A stretch of DNA of 64,000 bases. It comes from Trinickia diaoshuihuensis (GTDB lineage: Bacteria; Pseudomonadota; Gammaproteobacteria; Burkholderiales; Burkholderiaceae). The position numbers and the translations under genes were made by a program. Of this stretch, positions 7,975 through 15,431 are shown one piece after another; the stretch's first letter is position 1, and each line of letters begins with the position of its first letter. The notes under the pieces are model-generated. The model saw only the letters and a program-made list of their open reading frames with translations, searched no databases and was not told where the DNA came from. Location of the stretch: NCBI RefSeq assembly GCF_003390925.1, contig NZ_QUBS01000010.1, positions 1 through 64,000 of the forward strand, read 5' to 3'.

Positions 7975-8283
7975 ATGAAATCGCTCGTTCAATCCGTCAT
8001 CATCGCCGCCGCTTTTGCCGCTCCCGTCGCTGCTTTCGCCCAGTCGAACGCGCCGCTCACCCGCGCTCAGGTCAAGGCCGAACTCATTCAGTTCGAAAAG
8101 GCCGGCGGCCGCGTGAACTTCAGCAACGACCCGTACTACCCGGCCGATGCCCAAGTCGCGCAAGCTCGCGTGAATGCGCAAAACGGCAACAATCAAGAAA
8201 TTGGCGGCGTGCAAGCCGGTTCTTCGGCCTCGGGTGCGCCCGCAAAGGCTGATGGCGTGAAGCCGCTGTTCTTCGGCATCTAA
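7975..8283 (+). CDS. DUF4148 secreted small protein, copy 2
   Basis: 102 residues, the same length as copy 1 and collinear with it throughout. Signal peptide KSLVQSVIIAAAFAAPVAAFA, then the DUF4148 core (VKAELIQFEKAGGRVNFSND, DPYYPADAQ) and a closing GVKPLFFGI. Substitutions concentrate in the mature middle (QEIGG for EGYGG). ATG 7975 with GGAGG upstream. The paralogues share promoter and terminator, so they probably arose by duplication of the whole cassette and are co-regulated. Confidence 0.88.
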   Translation: MKSLVQSVIIAAAFAAPVAAFAQSNAPLTRAQVKAELIQFEKAGGRVNFSNDPYYPADAQVAQARVNAQNGNNQEIGGVQAGSSASGAPAKADGVKPLFFGI

Positions 8284-8368
8284 GTTGGCCGCCTTCGAAT
8301 GTCGCTCGGCGGCGCTTCAGGTAGCGCACCGAGCGGCGCCATCGATCTGCTTTCGTCAAATCGAATTG

Positions 8369-8406
8369 AAACCGGCTTGCCCGTCGACGCGACGGCAAGC
8401 CGGTTT
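8369..8406. terminator. Bidirectional rho-independent terminator
   Basis: AAACCGGCTTGCC (8369-8381) and GGCAAGCCGGTTT (8394-8406) form a perfect 13-bp stem flanked by A and T runs on both sides. It separates the plus-strand DUF4148 gene from the convergent hydrolase operon and can stop both. Confidence 0.85.
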
Positions 8407-8441
8407 TGTATTGGGCCGACAATCGGCCTCGGCCGCGCCGT

Positions 8442-9251
8442 TTACGAGCCCGCGGACTCCGAACTTACTGCGAAACTCTCGGTCAGCCAGTCCCGCATCA
8501 ATCGATAAGACCGCGCCGCCACTTTCGCGTCATATCGGCAATTTCCCGTTTTGGCCGTCGCCTCGGTCTCGGTGAAACAATGCACCGCGTGCCCCATTTC
8601 AACGAACTGCCAATCGGCGGGGTCCTGCTCCATGCCCTTCGTAAAGTCGGGCACTTGCCCGATCGTAAACGTATCGGCCGACCCGTTCATGGCAAGCACC
8701 CGCGCTTTGATATTCGCAGCCAAAGCGGGGTTGTCGGTACTCAAATCGCCATGAAAGGCAACCACGGCTTTGACGTCGGACCCGGTGCGAGCCAGATCGA
8801 GCACCGCGGCGCCGCCGAAACAAAAACCGATCGCGCCGAGACGCGACAGATCGATAGGCGCATCCGCGGCCTGCCCTTTGAGTTGCTCCAACGCCTTGAC
8901 GACTCGCGCACGCATCAAGCCGCGGTCATGATAGAGCGGCGCAACAGCCGTGCGCGCCTGATCGTCGCCTTTCGGGCGCACATCACCGCCATACATGTCC
9001 GTCAGCAAAATCACGTATTCTTTGCCCGCGATCATTTCCGCCTTCTTGATGGCGACGTCATTGACGCCGTACCAATTCGGCACCATCACCAGCCCGGGCC
9101 GCTTTGTCGTCACCGCATCGTCATATACCAGCACGCTTTTGAACGTCGTGCCGTCGAGCTTCCAAGCTACCGGTTTGCTGACCATCTTCGCCCACACGGG
9201 CGATACAACGAAAATACCGAGCACAATCAAAACGACGCGCATGAATCGCAT
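8442..9251 (-). CDS. Dienelactone hydrolase family protein (exported)
   Basis: 269 residues, alpha/beta hydrolase. Signal peptide (VVLIVLGIFVVSPVWA) then the DLH core with nucleophile Cys in GAIGFCFGGAAV, Asp in MNGSADTF and His in MGHAVHCF, i.e. a Cys-His-Asp triad as in carboxymethylenebutenolidase. Unlike the cytoplasmic catabolic enzyme it appears periplasmic. Start at ATG 9249-9251; the Met three codons later is an alternative. Third gene of the nitroreductase-EamA-hydrolase unit (12-bp gap). Confidence 0.85.
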   Translation of the reverse strand: MRFMRVVLIVLGIFVVSPVWAKMVSKPVAWKLDGTTFKSVLVYDDAVTTKRPGLVMVPNWYGVNDVAIKKAEMIAGKEYVILLTDMYGGDVRPKGDDQARTAVAPLYHDRGLMRARVVKALEQLKGQAADAPIDLSRLGAIGFCFGGAAVLDLARTGSDVKAVVAFHGDLSTDNPALAANIKARVLAMNGSADTFTIGQVPDFTKGMEQDPADWQFVEMGHAVHCFTETEATAKTGNCRYDAKVAARSYRLMRDWLTESFAVSSESAGS

Positions 9252-9263
9252 GGGAGTGTTCCC

Positions 9264-10157
9264 TCATCGGTTGGACCGCAAGTTCGTAGTCGGGATCGGC
9301 GCGCCGGCCGCGCGAGCGGGCCGTTGGCTGAGCCAAATGCTGCCGACGACGAACACGATACCGGCGATTTGAATCGCAGTCAGCGTCTGATTCAAGAACA
9401 CCCAGCCCAGCACGGCCGCGGTCAACGGACTTATAAAGAGCAGCGGCGACACCGCGGCCGATTCGAGTCGCGCGACACCGCGGAACCATAGAACGTAGGT
9501 GAGCGCCGCACCGATCAATGTGAGCCACGCGAGCCCGGCGACATTGATCACCGTCGGCACGGGCATCGGGGGCGCGAACAGCAGCACGACGGGAATCAAC
9601 AGAATGCCCCCCGCCGTCAGTTGCCATGCGGTAAACGCGAGCAGCGACACGGGCGGTTGCCACTTACGCGCCAAGACGTTTCCGACCGCCATCGAGGCCG
9701 CCCCGGTCAGCCCCGCCGCAACACCGACCGGATCGAGTGCGGCTTTAGGTGTCAGCACCAGCAGCGCCACCCCCGCGATACCGACCAACACGGCGACGAT
9801 CGACGTCGGCCGGATGGGGCTCCCAAGCAGCATGCGGGCGAGAAAGACGGCAAAGAGCGGCTGGACTGCCGCCACGGTGCCGGCGACACCGCCCGGTAAC
9901 CGATACGCCGCCACGAACAACATGCTCAAGAAAATCGAGATGTTGAGGCCGCCGAGAACGAACACGTGAAGCCAACCGATGCCGCTGGGTAGCTGACGCA
10001 CGATCGCAAGCAGCAGTAACCCCGCCGGCAATGCGCGCAGCATCGCAACGCTCATCGGCGAGAAATTCGGCAGCAATTGCGTCGTCACGATGTACGTGCT
10101 GCCCCAGACGACGGGGGCCACGGCAGTCGACAACAGATCGCGGGCGTTGGCTTTCAT
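9264..10157 (-). CDS. EamA/DMT-family transporter
   Basis: 297 residues with about ten transmembrane helices in two EamA repeats (about 5-135 and 150-285). Typical features are the N-terminal WGSTYIVTTQLL and helix-4-like SPLLFISPLTAAVLGWVFL near the end of the second repeat. Members export amino acids, nucleosides or drugs. Its start (ATG 10155-10157) is 6 bp after the nitroreductase stop, so the two are cotranscribed. Substrate unknown. Confidence 0.87.
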   Translation of the reverse strand: MKANARDLLSTAVAPVVWGSTYIVTTQLLPNFSPMSVAMLRALPAGLLLLAIVRQLPSGIGWLHVFVLGGLNISIFLSMLFVAAYRLPGGVAGTVAAVQPLFAVFLARMLLGSPIRPTSIVAVLVGIAGVALLVLTPKAALDPVGVAAGLTGAASMAVGNVLARKWQPPVSLLAFTAWQLTAGGILLIPVVLLFAPPMPVPTVINVAGLAWLTLIGAALTYVLWFRGVARLESAAVSPLLFISPLTAAVLGWVFLNQTLTAIQIAGIVFVVGSIWLSQRPARAAGAPIPTTNLRSNR

Positions 10158-10163
10158 AAGCTT

Positions 10164-10778
10164 TCATAAGATCTGCAGCACTTCCGATAGCGACCGCCGC
10201 GGCTTTTGCGGCCAGTTGCCCGGCGCGGGCCGTCCGACCGCCACGAGCATCACCGGCAGTTCATCGCTCGCGAGCCCGAACCCGGTCGCCACGGCGTCCG
10301 CATCGAACCCGTTCATTGGACCCGAAGCCAATCCGAGCGCGCCTGCCGCATACATCAACGTCGCCGCGCCCAAGCTCGCCGAACGGACAGCCTCATCGCG
10401 GGCGGCTTGCGGATCGGCATACTTCGCGCGCGCACCTTCTTGCCAAGTCGACGACATCTCCGCTCGCATATATCCAGCCTCGACGAAGAGCCGCAGCCGC
10501 TCGGGAATGTGCTCCGAATCAGGCAGCACGCCACAAACGATAAAGGTCACCGCCGCGTTCGACACCTTCGCCTGATCGAATGCAAGCGCGCGCAGCGCAT
10601 CTTTCGCCGCCGCATCGCGCACGGCGATGAATCGCCAGTTCTGCAAGTTGTAGGCCGTGGGAGCACGCGTTGCGAGACGGACGAGCGTTTCGACTTCCGC
10701 ATCGCTCAATGCGTGGCAGGTATCGAAGGCGTTGGCCGAAACACGTTGCTCGATGAGCGCGATCGTAGGGTTGGTCAT
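10164..10778 (-). CDS. Nitroreductase-family FMN oxidoreductase
   Basis: 204 residues, the usual size for small members. FMN-binding features: RVSANAFD near the N-terminus, RAPTAYNLQNWRFIAVRD, and the glycine-rich ALGLASGPMNGF in the C-terminal half. These enzymes reduce nitro groups, quinones or flavins with NAD(P)H. I start at ATG 10776-10778; an upstream extension to 10868 runs through the promoter and looks non-coding. First gene of the operon, divergent from the LysR regulator. Confidence 0.85.
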   Translation of the reverse strand: MTNPTIALIEQRVSANAFDTCHALSDAEVETLVRLATRAPTAYNLQNWRFIAVRDAAAKDALRALAFDQAKVSNAAVTFIVCGVLPDSEHIPERLRLFVEAGYMRAEMSSTWQEGARAKYADPQAARDEAVRSASLGAATLMYAAGALGLASGPMNGFDADAVATGFGLASDELPVMLVAVGRPAPGNWPQKPRRSLSEVLQIL

Positions 10779-10833
10779 TGCGTAATCGAATGGAAAAGAG
10801 ATTACGCACAGCATACGGAATTGACCGATCAAT

Positions 10834-10859
10834 GATAATGTTCGCATTAGAACAACATC
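10834..10859. promoter_or_regulatory. Interrupted dyad between nitroreductase operon and lysR-type gene
   Basis: GATAATGTTC-N6-GAACAACATC matches its own reverse complement at 8 of 10 positions per arm. It lies 23 bp before the LysR-type gene and 55 bp before the nitroreductase, the normal place for an LTTR recognition site controlling both directions. Confidence 0.55.
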
Positions 10860-10881
10860 ATCAACCAACGGTGAATGATCG

Positions 10882-11769
10882 ATGGATCGCTATACCGCAC
10901 TGCAAGTCTTTCGTCATGTGGCGCAGCTCAATAGCTTTGCGGAGGCGGGACGGCGGCTCGGGCTATCGGCGGCGGCGATCAGCAAGAACATCGCCGAATT
11001 GGAAGCGTTCGTCGGCGCGCGGCTGATCAACCGCACCACGCGCCGGATGGCGCTGACCGAAGAAGGCCGGATCTATCTGGAGCATGTCACGCGCGGGCTC
11101 GATGCGCTCGCCGAGGCGGACGACGCCTTGTCCCCGATCAAGAAGTCGCCGAGCGGCACGCTGCGCGTCAGCGCACCGATGTCCGTTACGTTGACGCGGC
11201 TCTCGGCTGCGATCCCTGGTTTCTTGTCCCGGTACCCCGATTTGAAACTCGACCTACACCTCGATGACAGGCGCGTCGATCTGGTCAAGGAGGGGTTCGA
11301 TCTCGCGATTCGCGGCAGCGACAATCTCGGCGATTCGAGCTTGATCGCGCGGCCCTTGGCAGTCATGCCGCATGTCGTTTGCGCGTCACCCGCCTATTTC
11401 GAGGCGCATGGCATCCCGAAGGTGCCCGCCGATTTAAGAGCGCACAACTGCATTCGATTCAGTCTTTCGGGGCATGCCGACGTTTGGGAATTCACCCAGG
11501 GCGAGCGCACCGAACGCATCGCGGTCGACGCACGATATTCGGTAGGTTCCAGTCTCGCCATTCGCGATGCGTTGCGCGCGGGGTTCGGGCTCAGTTTGAT
11601 CCCGTATCCCTATGTCGAACAAGATGTGAACGATGGCCGATTGCAATGCGTGTTGACCGATTGGGACACGGTGCGAACAACCCTCTACGCGATTTATCCG
11701 TCGCGGCAACACGTCACCCCGAAACTTCGCGCCTTCGTTGCGTTCTTGATCGACGAATTCAGCCGGTAG
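10882..11769 (+). CDS. LysR-type transcriptional regulator
   Basis: 295 residues. Winged helix at about 1-60 (YTALQVFRHVAQLNSFAEAG, LGLSAAAISKNIAELE, ARLINRTTRRMALTEEG), linker helix, then a periplasmic-binding-like effector domain at about 90-290. Close to the CrgA/AaeR-like subgroup. Probably controls the divergent nitroreductase-EamA-hydrolase unit. Its last 11 bp overlap the convergent dehydrogenase gene. Confidence 0.9.
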   Translation: MDRYTALQVFRHVAQLNSFAEAGRRLGLSAAAISKNIAELEAFVGARLINRTTRRMALTEEGRIYLEHVTRGLDALAEADDALSPIKKSPSGTLRVSAPMSVTLTRLSAAIPGFLSRYPDLKLDLHLDDRRVDLVKEGFDLAIRGSDNLGDSSLIARPLAVMPHVVCASPAYFEAHGIPKVPADLRAHNCIRFSLSGHADVWEFTQGERTERIAVDARYSVGSSLAIRDALRAGFGLSLIPYPYVEQDVNDGRLQCVLTDWDTVRTTLYAIYPSRQHVTPKLRAFVAFLIDEFSR

Positions 11770-12856
11770 GCGCGGACCGAGGCTGGATCACGGTCATCTT
11801 GAACGGTCCCGCATTCGCGGCGGCGTGGCGCACGGCTTCGTTCGCCTGGTCGAGAGAAAACGTCTGGACATCGATATGGTCCAGGCTCAACAATCCCGAG
11901 CGAATCAGTGCCGCCATGCGAGGCACCGCATCGGGCGAACACATCCACTTTCCTCGTACCGTGATGTCGTTGCGCATGAGCCACGGATACGGCAGATCGA
12001 GACCTTCGCCGCCGAGCATGCCCACCCCACCCATCAAGACGACGCGTCCGTATGGGCGCACCGCCATCAACGCCGCGCGCACGGCCGTGGTCGGCGCCGA
12101 AGGGGGGAGCAGATCGAGCACGCAATCGATCGCACCCGGGGCCGCTTGACGCATGCGTTCGCGGTCTTCCTCCTCATTCCCGGAAATTCTCACCGTTCGT
12201 ACGCGCTCGCCGAACCGGCGCTCTAGATCGGCGAGCACGCGTTCGTTACGTCCGGGCGCGACAACGCAACCCGCACCCATGGCGAGTGCCACCGCGACGC
12301 AGGCACTGCCGAAGTTTCCCGTCGCGCCGCTCACGAGCAACGTTTCTCCGGCTTGGAACGATGCCGCCAACAACCCGCCATACGGCACGAGCATGACCGT
12401 GAGCGCGCACCAACGCGAGGCCCGCTCTGGTTCAATGTCGCCGATACGAACCGCGTTTTCGGTCGGCACGCGCACTTGCTCCCCAAACGGCCCGTCGTGG
12501 TAGTACCGTTGCAGGCGCAAGCCACCGTCTCCGCGGGCACTCCAGCCTTGCAGGACGATGTCTGGCATCAAGGCATCGTCGCGCGAGCGCACGGTCGGAT
12601 CGCAAAACACCCAATCGCCTACCTTCAAATGCGTGGCGTCGGGTCCGCTGGTACGGACTCGCCCTATTGCCCCACAGCCCGGTATGATCGGAAGTTCGAT
12701 CGGATAGCGGCGTGCCCCGTTGAACACTTCGTTGGCGTAGGACAACACAGGCGCGGCCACGACATCCACGATAACTTCCCCGGTTCGCATTTCCGGGGCG
12801 GGGACGTCGGCGATCGCGAAGGGTTCGTCCAGCGACTTCAATACGGCTGCTCTCAT
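11759..12856 (-). CDS. MDR-superfamily alcohol dehydrogenase-like oxidoreductase, apparently zinc-free
   Basis: 365 residues. GroES-like N-terminal domain (1-130) and Rossmann domain with nucleotide motif LLVSGATGNFGSACVAVAL (about 175-193). The usual catalytic zinc ligands are missing: where Cys and the GHE His are expected the protein has APVLSYANEVF and IIPGCGAIG. The Cys-rich structural zinc lobe is also absent. This points to a quinone-reductase/enoyl-reductase type activity with NADPH. Divergent from the XRE regulator at 12966, which likely controls it. Confidence 0.82.
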   Translation of the reverse strand: MRAAVLKSLDEPFAIADVPAPEMRTGEVIVDVVAAPVLSYANEVFNGARRYPIELPIIPGCGAIGRVRTSGPDATHLKVGDWVFCDPTVRSRDDALMPDIVLQGWSARGDGGLRLQRYYHDGPFGEQVRVPTENAVRIGDIEPERASRWCALTVMLVPYGGLLAASFQAGETLLVSGATGNFGSACVAVALAMGAGCVVAPGRNERVLADLERRFGERVRTVRISGNEEEDRERMRQAAPGAIDCVLDLLPPSAPTTAVRAALMAVRPYGRVVLMGGVGMLGGEGLDLPYPWLMRNDITVRGKWMCSPDAVPRMAALIRSGLLSLDHIDVQTFSLDQANEAVRHAAANAGPFKMTVIQPRSAPTG

Positions 12857-12928
12857 CGTCTGCTCCGTGAGTAATCCGCAACGAGATGATTGTGGGCACG
12901 CATGCGATCCCTATCCAGGCCTGGTACT

Positions 12929-12938
12929 ATCCTAGGAT
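12929..12938. promoter_or_regulatory. ATCCTAGGAT palindrome in the divergent region
   Basis: A perfect 10-bp palindrome 27 bp before the XRE regulator start and 72 bp before the dehydrogenase start, framed by GGTACT and GATACC that extend the symmetry loosely (12923-12949). Candidate operator for the regulator. Confidence 0.4.
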
Positions 12939-12965
12939 TCGCAGATACCACGTCCGAGGTTGCCC

Positions 12966-13739
12966 ATGCCGGAGTCTAGGCGTAGCGAGTTTGGAGAGTT
13001 TCTGCGCTCGCGCAGGGAAAAGCTGGCGCCCGATGCACGCATGCTCAAAACCGGGCGCCGCCGCCGCACACCAGGTTTGCGTCGTGAAGAAGTGGCGGAG
13101 CTAGCCGGCATCGGCGTGGATTGGTACGTGCGGCTCGAGCAAGGGCGTACGGTCAGCCCATCCGAGGCCACGCTGGATGCACTCGCGCAAGCCTTGCGGC
13201 TAAGCAAAGCGGAAGCCGCGCATCTACGAACGCTTGCTCGCGGAGACGATGCGCGGGCCTTCGTCCCTGAAAGCGTACCGCCCGCCATCGAGCGAATGGT
13301 TTCGCGCCTCCCTCTGCCGGCTTATATCACCGGCCGGCGCTGGGATATCCTGGCGTGGAACAGGGCGGCGCAAGATCTGTTCGGGTTCGGTCGCGTGGCG
13401 CAAGCGAATCGCAATGTCCTACTCTTCATGTTCACCGAGCCGAGCGCGCAGGCATTGTTCGGATCGACTTGGGCAGACGAAGCGCGCCGGATGATCGCGC
13501 TATTTCGCGCGACACACGATCTTCATGCGAGCGATCCCGCATTCGTCGCGTTGGTCGAGCATTTACGGTCAGCCAGTCCGCCATTCGCAAAGTGGTGGAA
13601 AGCGCATGATGTGCGCGGCCCCGGGTCGGGGCAAAAGGTGCTCGTTCATCCTAAGCGTGGCGTAGAGCGCTACGAGTACGCCACGTTTCAAGCGAACGAC
13701 GATCCGGCTTTGAAGCTGGCGATTTATACGCCCTTGTGA
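12966..13739 (+). CDS. XRE-family regulator with MmyB-like ligand-binding domain
   Basis: 257 residues. The helix-turn-helix (about 8-75) contains GRRRRTPGLRREEVAELAGI and VDWYVRLEQGR, the signature of the MmyB-type group, followed by the PAS-like MmyB ligand domain (about 100-255; PAYITGRRWDILAWNRAA, LLFMFTEPSAQALF). Start ATG 12966 with GAGGT five bases upstream; a TTG two codons earlier is the only competitor. In this family the regulator normally controls a divergent oxidoreductase, which fits here. Confidence 0.88.
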   Translation: MPESRRSEFGEFLRSRREKLAPDARMLKTGRRRRTPGLRREEVAELAGIGVDWYVRLEQGRTVSPSEATLDALAQALRLSKAEAAHLRTLARGDDARAFVPESVPPAIERMVSRLPLPAYITGRRWDILAWNRAAQDLFGFGRVAQANRNVLLFMFTEPSAQALFGSTWADEARRMIALFRATHDLHASDPAFVALVEHLRSASPPFAKWWKAHDVRGPGSGQKVLVHPKRGVERYEYATFQANDDPALKLAIYTPL

Positions 13740-13751
13740 AGTTGCTCCTTT

Positions 13752-14294
13752 CTAAAATTCGCAGTCGGTCGAGCAGATAAGCGTTGCGAACGCCGCGCCC
13801 AACGTCTTATTGTGGTGTTCGATGATCGACTTCGCGGGCAACACCGGCGTATCCATGCAAGTGTGCGCATCGGCGATCAGCACGGGGTGAAAGCCCATAT
13901 CGGCAGCCGCCCGGCAAGTCGTATCCACACAGTACTCGGTCTTCATGCCCGCGATGACTAATTCATCGATCGCCGCGTCTTTGAGCCAAACCGTTAATCC
14001 CGTGCCGGCAAATGCATTCGGACGGGTCTTGTCAAAGAGCCTATCGATGCTTGGATCAAGCTCCATGTCGGCTAATAACCGCGTCAAAGGGCTGCCCGGT
14101 TCGATCGGCGAACCGGCTGGCCCCGTATGGCGAACCGCGAAAATCGGCGCCTGCGCATTGCGCGCGTTGGCAATCAACAGCTTGACGTTCGCGAGAATTC
14201 GCTCGCGGTCGTAAGGCTCTTCCGGGCCATTGAACAGGCCCTCCTGCATATCGAGGATCAACAGCGCACGGCGTGGCGGACGAGAACTTTGCAT
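13752..14294 (-). CDS. Isochorismatase-like cysteine hydrolase
   Basis: 180 residues, complete for the family. Catalytic triad candidates: Asp15 of ALLILDMQ, Lys of LFDKTRPNAF and Cys of GMKTEYCVDTTCRAAADM. The cis-peptide region precedes the Cys as expected. Members hydrolyse isochorismate, nicotinamide, N-carbamoyl compounds or similar amides; the substrate here is unknown. Start ATG 14292-14294 with GGAGAAAGGTC upstream. Ends 11 bp from the convergent XRE gene. Confidence 0.87.
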   Translation of the reverse strand: MQSSRPPRRALLILDMQEGLFNGPEEPYDRERILANVKLLIANARNAQAPIFAVRHTGPAGSPIEPGSPLTRLLADMELDPSIDRLFDKTRPNAFAGTGLTVWLKDAAIDELVIAGMKTEYCVDTTCRAAADMGFHPVLIADAHTCMDTPVLPAKSIIEHHNKTLGAAFATLICSTDCEF

Positions 14295-14512
14295 GACCTT
14301 TCTCCGTTCATGCCAGCGACGTACGGAGAAACGACAAGGCCCCGTCCGTTGCTGGCGGGGCATTGGGATGAATACGATTTGTAGCGCACGTATCGACCTC
14401 ACGGCCCGCCATAAGCGGTCGTAGGCGTTGTCGTGTTCGTGAAGGTGCGCGAGCTCATGCTCTGCATCATGCGGTAGCGCGCAGCCGGCGTCAATACGCC
14501 AGCTCAAGTCTC
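14295..14512. other. Intergenic region without recognised gene
   Basis: 218 bp between the hydrolase start and the end of the ABC operon. GCCCCG (14340-14345) and CGGGGC (14357-14362) form a weak hairpin with no strong T-run. Nothing else supported. Confidence 0.4.
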
Positions 14513-15349
14513 TCACGCAACCGCGCGCGCCGCGTTCCTCCCGCGCAGCCATTCGAGCGCCAGCAGCAATCCCGTCGAAAACAGAATGAGAATCGTGGCG
14601 AGCGCGGCGATCGTCGGTGTGATGTTCTCGCGGATACCGGTGAACATCTGGCGCGGCAACGTCGTTTGATTCGCCCCCGCGAGAAACAGCGTCACGACCA
14701 CTTCGTCGAACGAAGTAGCAAACGCGAAGAGCGCACCCGAAATCACTCCCGGCGCGATCACCGGCAACGTGATCCGAAAGAACGTGTGCGTCGGATTGGC
14801 CCCCAGCGAGAGGCTGGCCCGCACGAGATTGCCGTCGAACCCCTGCAACGTGGCGCCGACCGTCGTTACGACGAACGGCACACCGAGCGCCGCGTGCGCC
14901 ATGATGAGGCCGATATAGGTGTTGGCCAGACCGAGCGGCGCGAAGAACAGATACATGCCGACGCCCACGACGATCACGGGCACGATCATTGGCGAAATCA
15001 ATATCGCCATCAGAATCGCCTTGCCGCGAAAGTTCGCTTTCGCAAGCCCCAATGCCGCCAGCGTGCCGAGTATCGTCGCCAGGATCGTGGCTGAAGGCGC
15101 GACGATAAAGCTGTTCTTCGCCGCCATGCGCCACGCGTCCGACGTGATCAGATGCTCGTACCAGCGCAGGGACCAGCTCGGAATCGGATAGACGAGGAAC
15201 GTGCTCGACGAAAAGGACAACGGCACGATCGCCAGCACGGGCAGAATCAAGTACAACAGCGTCAGCACGGCGCCGCCGCGCAGCAGGAAATACCAGGCGC
15301 GTTCGACGAGCGACGTATGCGGCGCGAACAGCGGTTTAGAAAGTTTCAT
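14513..15349 (-). CDS. ABC transporter permease, spermidine/putrescine (PotC) type
   Basis: 278 residues with about six transmembrane helices and the EAA loop SLGANPTHTFFRITLPVIAPG that docks on the ATPase. The sequence FATSFDEVVVTLFLAG is typical of PotC/PhnV-like permeases. Start ATG 15347-15349 (MKLSKPLF) with GGAG upstream; an earlier ATG at 15382 gives an unsupported 11-residue extension. Last gene of the four-gene importer operon. Confidence 0.88.
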   Translation of the reverse strand: MKLSKPLFAPHTSLVERAWYFLLRGGAVLTLLYLILPVLAIVPLSFSSSTFLVYPIPSWSLRWYEHLITSDAWRMAAKNSFIVAPSATILATILGTLAALGLAKANFRGKAILMAILISPMIVPVIVVGVGMYLFFAPLGLANTYIGLIMAHAALGVPFVVTTVGATLQGFDGNLVRASLSLGANPTHTFFRITLPVIAPGVISGALFAFATSFDEVVVTLFLAGANQTTLPRQMFTGIRENITPTIAALATILILFSTGLLLALEWLRGRNAARAVA

Positions 15350-15431
15350 CGTCGGCTCCGGCTCGATTGCCCCGAAGGGCATCGCGGGTCTATTGAGTCA
15401 AATGGTCGAAAGCGCGAAGGCGAGCGCGGCG

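Noticed and set aside
4393-8406. DUF4148 repeats as the ends of a composite transposon
   Set aside because: No transposase, no terminal inverted repeats and no target duplication; the repeats are whole gene cassettes.
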